Positions 26,804-35,606 of a stretch of DNA of 36,782 nt are shown piece after piece. Under the pieces are notes generated by a model. That model made no database searches. It saw only the letters and a program-made list of their open reading frames with translations, and was not told where the DNA came from. How positions within the stretch are numbered: position 1 is the stretch's first letter; each line of letters opens with the position of its first letter. This stretch comes from Hyphomicrobiales bacterium (lineage in GTDB: Bacteria > Pseudomonadota > Alphaproteobacteria > Rhizobiales > Xanthobacteraceae), in the NCBI GenBank assembly GCA_017305555.1, contig JAFKKM010000051.1, forward strand, positions 1 to 36,782, given 5' to 3'. The position numbers were made by a program, and so were the translations under genes.

Positions 26804-29068
26804 ATGGGATGGATGTTTCGCATCAAGGCAGGTCTGCGCCGTTTCGCGCGCCGACATCCGCGTATCAACTTCCTGCTCCGCACAATCATCCTGTTTCAAG
26901 CAGCCTTCGGTGGCGCCTACGGCTTCATTTCCGGCGTCCGGTCGGATGCGGCCGGCTACGATCCGCACGCTTTTGCCATCGGCGCTAGCTTTCTTTTCGC
27001 GGTGGCGTGCGTGGCGCTTGCCCTGACCAGTATGCGGCTGCGTTGGCTGCGCAAGAAACTGCGCCTCGTCACCCAGCGTAACGACGCACTGACCGATCGC
27101 AACTGGGAACTGAAGGAGGCGGAGGAACGCGCCCGAATTCTGTTCGAATCGCAAGGCGATCTCGTGGTGCTACGACAGGCGGACCGCACCATCCGGTTCG
27201 TCAACGATGCGTATTGCGCGCTGGCGAAAAAATCGCGCGAAGACCTCCTCGGCACCCGCTTCGAACTTCCGATCCTGGAGCAGGGCAAGGTTATCACCGA
27301 TGCTGCCGGCACGCGCAGCCATGACCAAAAGATCGCCACCGCTACAGGCGCACGATGGATCGGCTGGCGCGAAGGCCTGGTCCGCTCCGACGCGGATCAA
27401 CCCGCGGACATCCAGTGCGTCGGACGCGATGTCACCGACCGCACGGAGACCGAACATGCGCTCAGCGAAGCGCGCGACCATGCCGATGCGGCAAGCCATG
27501 CCAAATCCCGCTTCCTCGCCATGGTCTCGCACGAAATCCGCACGCCGCTGAACGGCATCATCGGCATGAACGGGCTATTGCTCGATACCGCACTGACACC
27601 TGAGCAAACAACTTATGCCAAGGCGGTGCGGACCTCCGGCGAAGCACTGCTCTCGCTGATCGAGGAATTGCTCGACTTTTCCAAGATCGAGGCCGGCAAG
27701 ATCGACCTCGAACAGCGACCGTTCGCGCTCGACGGCCTGATCGAAAACGTCACCGAACTGTTGGCGCCGCGGGCGCAGGCACGCAACCTCGAGATCGCTG
27801 CCTATGTCGACGAACGACTGCCGCCCAACGTGATCGGCGACGTCGCACGGCTTCGTCAGGTGCTGCTCAACCTTGCCGGCAACGCTATCAAGTTCACGCA
27901 GAACGGCGGCGTCGCGCTGATCGTCGAACCGGGCCCGTTGCCCAATGACGTGTTGTTCATGGTACGCGATACCGGCATCGGCATCGCGCCGGAAGCACAG
28001 GCACGGATCTTTCAGGAGTTCGAACAGGCCGACGAGCGCATCGCACAGAACTACGGCGGGACCGGCCTCGGACTCAGCATCAGCGAACGCATCGTCCGGC
28101 GCATGGGCGGCCACATCTCTCTGCAAAGCGCGATCGGAAAAGGTTCGACGTTCTCGTTCACTCTTCCGATGGTCGCCGGTGATGACGACGATGGCGAACG
28201 GCGGCAACCCTTCGTCATTCCCGACCTTGCTGACAAGTCCATCATGCTGATCGCTCCGCAGAGCGTCGAGACCTCGTTGATCGCCCGCCGCCTGCAACGC
28301 TGGGGCGCGCAGACCTGCACCGTGGCGGACCTTGTGGTGGCGCGCGCCTTGCTACCGGAACGGCCGTGGCACGCCGTCATGATCGACGGTGCATTCGATC
28401 CGGCCGACGCCACCGCGCTTGCCGCCGCCGCCACGCCTCACGCCGCGCATCGTATCGTGATCTTCACGCCTGCGATGCGTCATGAATATCGCGACGTCAT
28501 CAACGATCCTTTCACGGGTTATCTCGTGAAGCCGCTGCGCGCGGCTTCGCTGGCGATCCGCCTCAGCGCGCCAACGCCGCCATCGGCCGCAACCGAGACG
28601 ATCGAGGCGGCTCCTGACGACGAACCGCCCAGCGGCAAGGCTTCAAAAGTCGCAGCTCGGCGCGGCCTGTCGATCCTGGTCGCGGAGGACAATGAAATCA
28701 ACGCTCTGCTGATGCGATCGCTGCTGGCGCGCCTCGGTCATCAGGTGGTCGTGACCACCAACGGCAACGCCGCGGTAGAATCATGGCTCGCCGCCGAGGC
28801 CGCGGAAAATCCTTACGACCTCATCCTGATGGACATCCAGATGCCGGAACTGAACGGCATCAATGCGGCCAAGCGCATTCGACTGCGCGAGGCCGGACAA
28901 ACTGCGCGACGGACGCCGATCATCGCACTGACCGCCAACGCCTTGGTGGAAGATCGCTACGCCTGCTTCGAGGCCGGCATGGACGGCTTTCTGATGAAAC
29001 CGCTCGATCGCGAGAAGCTCGCGGAAGCCATATCCGGGCTTGCTTCATCACGGCATCTCGCCGCTTGA
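26804..29068 (+). CDS. Membrane hybrid sensor histidine kinase
   Basis: A 754-residue two-component kinase. Order: a short basic N-terminus, two transmembrane helices (about 21-42 and 56-78), a short coiled coil, and a PAS domain (about 108-210). HisKA follows with the phospho-accepting His243 ([13 protein letters not shown]), then HATPase with N box [10 protein letters not shown] and G boxes DTGIGIAP and GGTGLGLSI. Two receiver-like domains follow. The first (about 475-590) has lost the acidic pair (MLIAPQSVE) but keeps VMIDGAFD and LVKPL. The second is intact with AEDNEIN, Asp677 ([13 protein letters not shown]) and LMKPL. Start ATG 26804 has GGGGGT before it; the frame opens at 26756. There is almost no periplasmic loop (about 13 residues). 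No response regulator is adjacent, so the target is unknown. Confidence 0.9.
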   Translation: MGWMFRIKAGLRRFARRHPRINFLLRTIILFQAAFGGAYGFISGVRSDAAGYDPHAFAIGASFLFAVACVALALTSMRLRWLRKKLRLVTQRNDALTDRNWELKEAEERARILFESQGDLVVLRQADRTIRFVNDAYCALAKKSREDLLGTRFELPILEQGKVITDAAGTRSHDQKIATATGARWIGWREGLVRSDADQPADIQCVGRDVTDRTETEHALSEARDHADAASHAKSRFLAMVSHEIRTPLNGIIGMNGLLLDTALTPEQTTYAKAVRTSGEALLSLIEELLDFSKIEAGKIDLEQRPFALDGLIENVTELLAPRAQARNLEIAAYVDERLPPNVIGDVARLRQVLLNLAGNAIKFTQNGGVALIVEPGPLPNDVLFMVRDTGIGIAPEAQARIFQEFEQADERIAQNYGGTGLGLSISERIVRRMGGHISLQSAIGKGSTFSFTLPMVAGDDDDGERRQPFVIPDLADKSIMLIAPQSVETSLIARRLQRWGAQTCTVADLVVARALLPERPWHAVMIDGAFDPADATALAAAATPHAAHRIVIFTPAMRHEYRDVINDPFTGYLVKPLRAASLAIRLSAPTPPSAATETIEAAPDDEPPSGKASKVAARRGLSILVAEDNEINALLMRSLLARLGHQVVVTTNGNAAVESWLAAEAAENPYDLILMDIQMPELNGINAAKRIRLREAGQTARRTPIIALTANALVEDRYACFEAGMDGFLMKPLDREKLAEAISGLASSRHLAA

Positions 29069-29201
29069 TCCGGGACCTGTCTCCACGCCGGTGTCATTCG
29101 CCGCTCATGTGAGTGTCATACGGCTGTCGGATGCCAATGGTCTGTCACCCTCGACTGCCGCGTCGATCTGATTCGAGCAGATCGCGGTCACGAGGGTGGC
29201 G

Positions 29202-30167
29202 ATGCAAGGCTTTGAACGAGGCTCCGAACGTGGCTCAGCGCACGGGTATACGAAGCAGCCACTGATCCAGATGCTGCGTCCTGAGAATGTCGGCGCGCTC
29301 GCCAACACGGCGATCACCTGGCTCAAGCCGCCATCTTACATTCCTCAGCCCAAGCGTTCGATAGTCCCGACACCGCTCTCGCTCGGACGGATAGGCTCGC
29401 TCGAAGCAAGGCTCGCCGGGAACAAACACGACATCAAGCAAGCGCAGAGACTTCGCTACAAAGTGTTCTACAAGGATGGCGACGCTATCGCCGATGCTCG
29501 AACTCTCTTGGCACGCCGCGACAAGGATGCTTACGACAGGATTTGCGACCATCTTCTGGTAATCGATCACGACGCCGAGCCGACACGAAGCGGGAAGCAG
29601 CGGGTGGTCGGAACCTATCGCCTGCTGCGCCAGGATATCGCCGAACATCACGACGGCTTCTACACCGAAAACGAATTCGATATCTCCGGCTTGACGGCGC
29701 GGCACCGCGACTTGCGCTTCGTCGAACTCGGACGCTCCTGCGTATCACCGCCCTATCGCAACAAGCGCACCGTGGAATTGCTTTGGCAGGGGATCTGGAG
29801 TTACGTCCGTCAGCATCGCCTTGACGTCATGATCGGCTGCGCAAGCCTCAACGGGACCGATCCCGACCGGCTGGCGTTGCCGCTGTCGTTCCTGCATCAC
29901 TTTGCCGCCGCACCGGACTCCTGGCGGGCCGGACCGCAGCCCTCGCGGCGAATCGAGATGAATCGCATCGCCAAACATCGTATCGATCACAAGGCTGCGT
30001 TGCGCGAGCTTCCGCCCCTCATCAAAGGTTATCTGCGGTTAGGCGCCTATATCGGCGACGGCGCGGTGATCGACGATCAGTTCGGCACCACCGACGTGCT
30101 GATCGTGCTGCCGGTCTCGGTGATCAAGGCGCGCTACATCGAGCACTTCAGCGCCGACGCGGCGTGA
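29202..30167 (+). CDS. OlsB-like GNAT N-acyltransferase
   Basis: A 321-residue protein of the acetyltransferase group that includes OlsB (ornithine N-alpha-acyltransferase, the first step of ornithine lipid synthesis) and so-called hemolysins. The GNAT-type core starts at LEARLAGNKHDIKQAQRLRYKVFY. It continues with DHLLVIDHD, VVGTYRLLR, RFVELGRSCVSPPYRNKRTVELLWQG and MIGCASLNGTD. The C-terminal extension PPLIKGYLRLGAYIGDGAVIDDQFGTTDVLIVLP is typical of this subgroup. ATG 29202 is preferred to GTG 29196 because GAGGG precedes it at a suitable distance. There is no olsA-type acyltransferase next to it, so an ornithine lipid role is inferred only from family likeness. Its 3' end faces coaA 10 nt away. 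Confidence 0.8.
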   Translation: MQGFERGSERGSAHGYTKQPLIQMLRPENVGALANTAITWLKPPSYIPQPKRSIVPTPLSLGRIGSLEARLAGNKHDIKQAQRLRYKVFYKDGDAIADARTLLARRDKDAYDRICDHLLVIDHDAEPTRSGKQRVVGTYRLLRQDIAEHHDGFYTENEFDISGLTARHRDLRFVELGRSCVSPPYRNKRTVELLWQGIWSYVRQHRLDVMIGCASLNGTDPDRLALPLSFLHHFAAAPDSWRAGPQPSRRIEMNRIAKHRIDHKAALRELPPLIKGYLRLGAYIGDGAVIDDQFGTTDVLIVLPVSVIKARYIEHFSADAA

Positions 30168-30177
30168 GCGCTAACCA

Positions 30178-31131
30178 CTACAGCCGCCGTAACGCCACCG
30201 TCTCGACGACATGATCGGTGCCCTTCTTCAGGATCAGCGTCGCGCGCGGGCGCGTCGGCAGGATGTTGTCCTCGAGGTTGGCGAGGTTGGTGCGCTCCCA
30301 GATCGCCAACGCGGTCGCGGTCGCCTCATCATCCGACAACAATGCGTAACGATGAAAGTAGGATCGCGGGTCATGGAACGCGGTGTCGCGTAGCGCGAGG
30401 AAGCGCTTCACGTACCACTTGCGCAGGACCGGTTCGTCCGCATCGATGTAAACCGAGAAATCGAAGAAGTCCGACACCACGGGCACAGCCTGACCGTCGC
30501 GCGGTAGCTTGCCGGTTTGCAGCACGTTGACACCTTCGACGATCAGGATGTCCGGGCGGTCAACCTCGACCCACTGATTGGGAATGATGTCGTAGGTGAG
30601 ATGCGAATAGACCGGCGCGCGCACCGGCCGGCGCCCGGCCTTGATGTCGCTGAGAAAGGCGAGCAGCTTTTGCAGATCGTAGCTTTCCGGAAAGCCCTTC
30701 TTCTGCATGATGCCCTGCCGCTCCAGCACAGCGTTGGGAAACAGGAACCCGTCCGTCGTTACCAGATCGACTTTCGGCCGCGGCGACCATCGCGCAAGCA
30801 GCGCCTGCAAGACGCGGGCTGTGGTCGATTTGCCGACGGCTACCGAGCCCGCGACGCCAATGATATAAGGCATCTTGCGATCCTCGATGCCGAGAAATTG
30901 CCGCTGCGCTACATAGAGTCGCTGGGTGGCGTCGATGTAAATCGACAACAGCCGCGACAACGGCAGATAGATTTCTTCCACCTCGTTGAGGTCGAGGCGA
31001 TCGTACATTGAGCGCAGCGCCGCGATCTCGTCGGCGGCGAGCGTCATCGGCATGTCGTCGCGCAGCTTCGCCCACTGATGGCGCGTGAAAATCCGGTAGG
31101 GGTTGTATTGCTGATCCAGACGCATATCCAT
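30178..31131 (-). CDS. coaA: Type I pantothenate kinase
   Basis: ATP-dependent phosphorylation of pantothenate, the first committed step of coenzyme A synthesis. The 317-residue protein contains P-loop [12 protein letters not shown] (about 92-103), [21 protein letters not shown], the [11 protein letters not shown] substrate segment and the [11 protein letters not shown] strand. ATG 31131 is chosen, 19 nt after the hisE stop; the frame opens further into hisE without support. Placement after hisE is a frequent arrangement in Rhizobiales, so it may share the his transcript. Confidence 0.95.
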   Translation of the reverse strand: MDMRLDQQYNPYRIFTRHQWAKLRDDMPMTLAADEIAALRSMYDRLDLNEVEEIYLPLSRLLSIYIDATQRLYVAQRQFLGIEDRKMPYIIGVAGSVAVGKSTTARVLQALLARWSPRPKVDLVTTDGFLFPNAVLERQGIMQKKGFPESYDLQKLLAFLSDIKAGRRPVRAPVYSHLTYDIIPNQWVEVDRPDILIVEGVNVLQTGKLPRDGQAVPVVSDFFDFSVYIDADEPVLRKWYVKRFLALRDTAFHDPRSYFHRYALLSDDEATATALAIWERTNLANLEDNILPTRPRATLILKKGTDHVVETVALRRL

Positions 31132-31150
31132 GGCGTCGCCCTTCCCGTGA

Positions 31151-31474
31151 TCAGTCGCGCTTGCGCGCGGCCTTTTCTTCCAGCCCGGACATCGACGTGC
31201 GTTGCGCCAGCGCCGCTTCGACATCCTCAAGCGTGACGCCGCGCGATTTCAAAACCACCAGCAAGTGAAACAGCAGGTCTGCGCTCTCGGCGATCAGATG
31301 ATCGCGATCGTTCTCGACCGTCGCGATCACAGTCTCGATCGCTTCCTCGCCGAGTTTCTTCGCGCAATGCTCCGGCCCCTTGTCGAGCAGCTTGCGGGTG
31401 TACGACTTCTCGCCGCCAGACGTCGCGCGGGCATCGATGACGGCTGCGAGATCGTAAAGGGTAAAACGGGCCAT
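31151..31474 (-). CDS. hisE: Phosphoribosyl-ATP pyrophosphatase
   Basis: Second step of histidine synthesis: hydrolyses PR-ATP to PR-AMP. The 107-residue all-alpha NTP-PPase fold protein starts [16 protein letters not shown]. It carries the family segment [28 protein letters not shown], with acidic metal ligands in EExxE and [14 protein letters not shown] 31474 is preferred over 31492. It is separated from hisF by 57 nt and is the last his gene of the cluster. hisI is not in the window. Confidence 0.95.
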   Translation of the reverse strand: MARFTLYDLAAVIDARATSGGEKSYTRKLLDKGPEHCAKKLGEEAIETVIATVENDRDHLIAESADLLFHLLVVLKSRGVTLEDVEAALAQRTSMSGLEEKAARKRD

Positions 31475-31531
31475 GACTGTGCCTTTTAGCATTTCCGGCA
31501 GAGGCGCGGGAGCGCAAACTCCGGCGTTGGT

Positions 31532-32308
31532 TTACGGATCGAGCCGCATCGGCAGCCCGGCGCGGAGCATGTGCTCCTTGGCCTCGCGGATGGTGAACTC
31601 ACCGAAATGGAAGATCGATGCCGCTAGCACCGCCGTGGCGTGGCCGCTGCGGATGCCCTCGACCAGGTGATCGAGATTGCCGACGCCGCCGGAGGCGATG
31701 ACCGGGACAGGGATACCATCGGCGACCGCGCGCGTCAGTTCGATATCGAAGCCCGAACGGGTGCCGTCGCGATCCATCGATGTCAGCAGGATTTCGCCCG
31801 CGCCCAGTGACACCACCTCCTGCGCATACTCGACCGCGTCGATGCCGGTCGACTTGCGGCCGCCATGGGTGAAAATCTCCCAGCGATCCGACCCGCCGGG
31901 CCGCTTGACGCGCTTGGCATCAATCGCGACCACGATGCATTGATCGCCGAACTTCTCTGCCGCTTCCTTGACGAACTCGCGCCGGCTGACCGCTGCGCTG
32001 TTGATCGACACCTTGTCGGCACCCGACTTCAGCAGGGTACGGATATCGTCAACGGTACGCACGCCGCCGCCCACCGTCACCGGCATGAAGCAGGCTTCCG
32101 CTGTGCGCCGGACCACATTCAGCATGGTGCCGCGATTTTCGTGGGTCGCGGTGATGTCGAGGAAGCACAACTCGTCGGCGCCGGCGGCGTCATAAGCGAT
32201 GGCCGCTTCCACCGGATCGCCCGCGTCGCGCAGGTCGACGAAATTCACACCCTTGACGACCCGACCATCCTTGACGTCGAGGCAGGGAATAACGCGCACT
32301 TTGAACAT
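31532..32308 (-). CDS. hisF: Imidazole glycerol phosphate synthase subunit HisF
   Basis: Cyclase subunit that forms IGP and AICAR using ammonia from HisH. The 258-residue (beta/alpha)8 barrel has catalytic Asp11 ([14 protein letters not shown]) and Asp130 (VVAIDAKR). It also has VTVGGGVRT and the C-terminal [12 protein letters not shown] phosphate-binding loops. The start is supported by TAGGAG upstream. It follows hisA by 9 nt and is certainly in the same unit. Confidence 0.97.
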   Translation of the reverse strand: MFKVRVIPCLDVKDGRVVKGVNFVDLRDAGDPVEAAIAYDAAGADELCFLDITATHENRGTMLNVVRRTAEACFMPVTVGGGVRTVDDIRTLLKSGADKVSINSAAVSRREFVKEAAEKFGDQCIVVAIDAKRVKRPGGSDRWEIFTHGGRKSTGIDAVEYAQEVVSLGAGEILLTSMDRDGTRSGFDIELTRAVADGIPVPVIASGGVGNLDHLVEGIRSGHATAVLAASIFHFGEFTIREAKEHMLRAGLPMRLDP

Positions 32309-32317
32309 CGCGAACTC

Positions 32318-33055
32318 CTAGGCCGCCCGCGCGCTGCGGATCAGCTCAAGCGCCGCAGCGGGATCGACGCGCCCGTCATAAAGCGCGCGTCCGGCGATGG
32401 CACCGGCGAGCTTTTTCGCACGCGGCGACAGCATAGCCTTGATGTCCTCGATCGAAGCCAGTCCACCGGAGGCGATCACCGGGATCGAGATGCTGTCCGC
32501 CAGCGCAATCGTCGCGTCGAGATTGAGGCCCTTGAGCAGGCCGTCGCGGGCGATGTCGGTGAAAATGATCGCGGCAACGCCGGCATCCTCGAAGCGCTGC
32601 GCGATCTCCAGCGCGGTGACCGTCGAGGTTTCCGCCCAGCCTTCCACCGCCACCTTGCCGTCGCGTGCATCGAGCCCGACGGCAACGCGGCCAGGGAATT
32701 TCGCTGCTGCTTCCTTGACGAAAGCGGGATCGCGCACGGCAGCCGTACCGATGATGACGCGGGTGATGCCCTTCGAAAGCCACGCCTCCACCGTCGCCAG
32801 ATCGCGAATGCCGCCGCCAAGCTGCACCGGCATCTTGATGACCTTCAGCATCGCCTCGACCGCTTGCGCATTGATCGGCTTGCCGGCGAAGGCGCCGTCG
32901 AGATCAACGACGTGCAGATACTCGAAGCCTTGCGCGGCGAAGCTTTGCGCCTGCGCCGCCGGATCGAGATTGAACACGGTGGCGCGCGCCATGTCGCCCT
33001 GTTCGAGGCGCACGCACTGGCCGTTCTTGAGATCGATAGCGGGAAAAAGGATCAC
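32318..33055 (-). CDS. hisA: ProFAR isomerase HisA
   Basis: Amadori isomerisation of ProFAR to PRFAR, the fourth step of histidine synthesis. The GTG start at 33055 gives 245 residues beginning (M)[20 protein letters not shown], with catalytic Asp8 and Asp129 ([11 protein letters not shown]). GTG is favoured because it forms a 4-nt GTGA overlap with the hisH stop and gives the family N-terminus. The in-frame ATG three codons earlier is an alternative. Phosphate-binding segments LGGGIRD and IASGGLAS are present. Confidence 0.96.
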   Translation of the reverse strand: MILFPAIDLKNGQCVRLEQGDMARATVFNLDPAAQAQSFAAQGFEYLHVVDLDGAFAGKPINAQAVEAMLKVIKMPVQLGGGIRDLATVEAWLSKGITRVIIGTAAVRDPAFVKEAAAKFPGRVAVGLDARDGKVAVEGWAETSTVTALEIAQRFEDAGVAAIIFTDIARDGLLKGLNLDATIALADSISIPVIASGGLASIEDIKAMLSPRAKKLAGAIAGRALYDGRVDPAAALELIRSARAA

Positions 33056-33702
33056 GGCTTCCACTTCAGAAAATTGGCAATCAGCGCCAGCCCGAACCGC
33101 TGGCTCTTCTCGGGATGGAATTGCGTGCCGATGGCGGTGTCCTTGCCGACCATCGCCGTCACCGGTCCGCCGTAATCGGCGCGCGCCAGCACATCGGCTT
33201 CGTTCGCCGCGTTGAGGTGATAGGAATGCACGAAGTAAGCGTGGCGGCCTTTTGGTCCCAGCGGCAAACGCTCCAGCACCGGATGCTCGCGGATGACATC
33301 GAGCGTGTTCCAGCCCATGTGCGGAATTTTAAGGCTCTCATCGCGCGGCGCGATCTTCTCAACGTCGCCGCCGATCCAGTTCAGGCCGTCGGTGGTGACG
33401 TTCTCCTTGCCGTGGGTCGCCATCAACTGCATGCCGACGCAGATGCCGAAGAACGGCCGCGCCTTGACGCGCACCGCTTCCGTCATGGCTTCGATCATGC
33501 CGTCGACGGCATCCAGCCCCTTGCGGCAATCGGCGAAGGCGCCGACGCCGGGCAGCACGATGCGATCGGCCCGAAACACCGCATCGGGATCGCGCGTCAC
33601 GATCACCTTGTCCGGATTTTCAAGACTGCGGGCCGCGCGCTCGAACGCTTTCGCCGCCGAGTGCAGGTTGCCCGATCCATAATCGATAATGGCGACGCTC
33701 AC
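33052..33702 (-). CDS. hisH: Imidazole glycerol phosphate synthase glutaminase HisH
   Basis: Class I glutamine amidotransferase that supplies ammonia to HisF. The 216-residue protein starts [16 protein letters not shown] and has the catalytic triad Cys88 (FFGICVGMQ), His196 and Glu198 (TQFHPEKS). The oxyanion-region PGVGAF motif is also present. The start overlaps the DUF2628 stop (ATGA) and the stop overlaps the hisA start (GTGA), so three genes are translationally coupled. Confidence 0.97.
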   Translation of the reverse strand: MSVAIIDYGSGNLHSAAKAFERAARSLENPDKVIVTRDPDAVFRADRIVLPGVGAFADCRKGLDAVDGMIEAMTEAVRVKARPFFGICVGMQLMATHGKENVTTDGLNWIGGDVEKIAPRDESLKIPHMGWNTLDVIREHPVLERLPLGPKGRHAYFVHSYHLNAANEADVLARADYGGPVTAMVGKDTAIGTQFHPEKSQRFGLALIANFLKWKP

Positions 33703-34229
33703 ACTGAGCCTCCCGGCTGCGGAAACAGCCCGACGATGCTGCCGGGTATCGGCGGCGGTCGCGAAAACGGTTGCCCGGGAACATCGCGGGTCGGCGGCGG
33801 TCCGCCACGCTCGATCGACATCGGATCATCGGTGGAATCGCGCTGCCCGCCGGTCCAGCGGTCGAAGAAACGCCGCTCGGCATCCTGTTCGTTGGTCCCG
33901 GCGACAACGTCGAGTTGCCGCCATTTGCCGCGCGACAGGGTCCAGCGCCGCAGGCTGGCCGCTTCCAAACCCATCAGCAACGCGATCAACAACAGCACGG
34001 ACAGGCTGACGCCACCGCTCACCCGGAGCACGCCAAGCGACACGCTGACGCCGGCCATCACCGCGACGTAGCCCAGCAAGGCCCACCACAGCCGATGATA
34101 CAGCAGCCAGAATCCGCCGAAGATGAAGGCCCAGACATGAAAGCCGTCGCGCACGAACACCGCGCGGTCGCCCGCGGCGCGCGAATGCATGTCGCTCGTT
34201 CGTGGCGCGTGCACCGTATAGATACGCAT
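33699..34229 (-). CDS. DUF2628 membrane protein in his operon
   Basis: A 176-residue protein of the DUF2628 family, function unknown. It starts MRIYTVHAP and has the family pattern [33 protein letters not shown]. Two or three hydrophobic helices follow (about 50-66 and 72-92). A polar C-terminal tail is rich in Pro/Gly/Arg (RPPPIPGS) and probably disordered. The second ATG (34229) has better spacing from GGAGGG than 34232. It lies 24 nt after hisB and overlaps hisH by 4 nt, so it is expressed with the his genes. No histidine-pathway role is known to me. Confidence 0.88.
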   Translation of the reverse strand: MRIYTVHAPRTSDMHSRAAGDRAVFVRDGFHVWAFIFGGFWLLYHRLWWALLGYVAVMAGVSVSLGVLRVSGGVSLSVLLLIALLMGLEAASLRRWTLSRGKWRQLDVVAGTNEQDAERRFFDRWTGGQRDSTDDPMSIERGGPPPTRDVPGQPFSRPPPIPGSIVGLFPQPGGSV

Positions 34230-34253
34230 CATGTCCCTCCGACGGCCGCGCCG

Positions 34254-34847
34254 TCAGCCGCCAAGCTGGCCTTTGGTCGACGGCACTTCGCCCGCATTGC
34301 GGGGATCGATCGCCACCGCCGCGCGCAGCGCCCGCGCCAGGCCCTTGAAGCACGACTCGGCGATATGGTGGCTGTTCTCACCATATAGGGTCTCGACGTG
34401 CAGCGTCACACCGGCGTTGATGGCGAACGCGTTGAACCATTCGCGCACCAGTTCGGTGTCGAATTCGCCGATCTTGTCGCGCGGAAACTCCGCCTTGAAC
34501 ACCAGGAACGGCCGACCGGAAATGTCGATCACCACCCGAGTCAGCGTCTCGTCCATCGGCATGTGAACGCCGGCATAGCGGGTGATGCCCGCCATGTTGC
34601 CGAGCGCCTGCTTGACCGCCTGGCCGAGCGCAATGCCGACATCCTCAGTGGTGTGGTGGAAATCGATGTGGAGGTCGCCCACCGCCTTCACGGTGAGGTC
34701 GATGCGGGAATGGCGGGCCAGCAGATCGAGCATATGGTCGAAAAAGCCGATTCCGGTCGCGATATTGGCCGTGCCGGTGCCATCGAGATTGATTGCCACC
34801 TCGATATCGGTTTCCTTCGTCTTGCGCTTGATCGTGGCCGTCCGCAT
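34254..34847 (-). CDS. hisB: Imidazoleglycerol-phosphate dehydratase
   Basis: Manganese-dependent dehydratase of histidine synthesis (IGP to imidazole acetol phosphate). The 197-residue monofunctional enzyme contains the metal-binding repeats [15 protein letters not shown] and [16 protein letters not shown], and later [19 protein letters not shown]. It lacks the phosphatase domain of E. coli HisB. ATG 34847 gives [15 protein letters not shown]; the frame extends eight codons further. It is the first gene of the minus-strand cluster. The promoter must lie in the 183-bp gap shared with hslV. Confidence 0.97.
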   Translation of the reverse strand: MRTATIKRKTKETDIEVAINLDGTGTANIATGIGFFDHMLDLLARHSRIDLTVKAVGDLHIDFHHTTEDVGIALGQAVKQALGNMAGITRYAGVHMPMDETLTRVVIDISGRPFLVFKAEFPRDKIGEFDTELVREWFNAFAINAGVTLHVETLYGENSHHIAESCFKGLARALRAAVAIDPRNAGEVPSTKGQLGG

Positions 34848-34944
34848 AGGGACTCTCCGCACCCTGAACATTTCGAAAACGCGCCCTTTTAACAGGCCGG
34901 TGCCGCCTTCGCTACTGCGGGATGCCGGGTTTCGGCGGCCGATT

Positions 34945-34959
34945 GGTCATATGGTGACC
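34945..34959. promoter_or_regulatory. Inverted repeat in hisB/hslV intergenic region
   Basis: GGTCA-TATGG-TGACC is a perfect 5-bp inverted repeat with a 5-nt spacer. It is roughly central between the divergent starts of hisB (34847) and hslV (35031). It could be an operator for either gene. No known regulator consensus is matched with certainty. Confidence 0.25.
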
Positions 34960-35030
34960 GGATTCGACCGATCCGTCGCAATTGCAACCCTGCCCGCCAG
35001 TCCCTAGATCATGGCCGCGAAAGGATTCCC

Positions 35031-35597
35031 ATGACCCCCTCACATTCGATGTCCGGCGATGGCTCGCCGCAAGTCTGGCACGGCACCACCATCGTCACCG
35101 TCCGCAAGGGCGGCAAGGTGGTGGTCGGCGGCGACGGACAGGTCTCGATCGGCCAGACCGTGATCAAATCCAACGCCAAGAAAGTCCGTAAACTAGGCAA
35201 GGGCGACGTGATCGGCGGCTTCGCTGGCGCCACCGCCGACGCCTTCACGCTGTTCGAGCGGCTGGAAGCCAAGCTCGAGCAGTATCCGGGCCAACTCACC
35301 CGCGCGGCAGTCGAACTGGCCAAGGACTGGCGCACCGATCGCTACCTGCGGCGGCTCGAGGCGATGATGATCGTCGCCGACAAGGAGGTCTCGCTGGTCC
35401 TGACCGGTACCGGCGACGTGCTCGAGCCGGAAGGCGGCGTGATGGCGATCGGCTCCGGCGGCAACTACGCGCTGGCAGCCGCCCGCGCGCTGATCGACAG
35501 CGACAAGGACGCCGAGACCATCGTGCGCCGCTCGCTCGATATCGCCGCCGATATCTGCGTCTACACCAATCGCAACGTGACCCTCGAAACCCTGTAG
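35031..35597 (+). CDS. hslV: ATP-dependent protease subunit HslV
   Basis: Proteasome-like threonine peptidase of the HslUV (ClpQY) complex. In most bacteria the catalytic Thr follows the initiator Met directly. Here the 188-residue protein has about 18 residues (ending QVWHG) before [21 protein letters not shown], so Thr19 must be exposed by processing. Other hallmarks are [27 protein letters not shown] and [20 protein letters not shown] 35031 is preceded by AAGGA; a second ATG (35049) would still leave 12 extra residues. It is followed by hslU 9 nt later. Confidence 0.96.
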   Translation: MTPSHSMSGDGSPQVWHGTTIVTVRKGGKVVVGGDGQVSIGQTVIKSNAKKVRKLGKGDVIGGFAGATADAFTLFERLEAKLEQYPGQLTRAAVELAKDWRTDRYLRRLEAMMIVADKEVSLVLTGTGDVLEPEGGVMAIGSGGNYALAAARALIDSDKDAETIVRRSLDIAADICVYTNRNVTLETL

Positions 35598-35606
35598 CCT
35601 GAACGC

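Noticed and set aside
34848-35030. RpoH promoter for hslVU
   Set aside because: Only weak partial matches (no CTTG with proper spacing), so not called.
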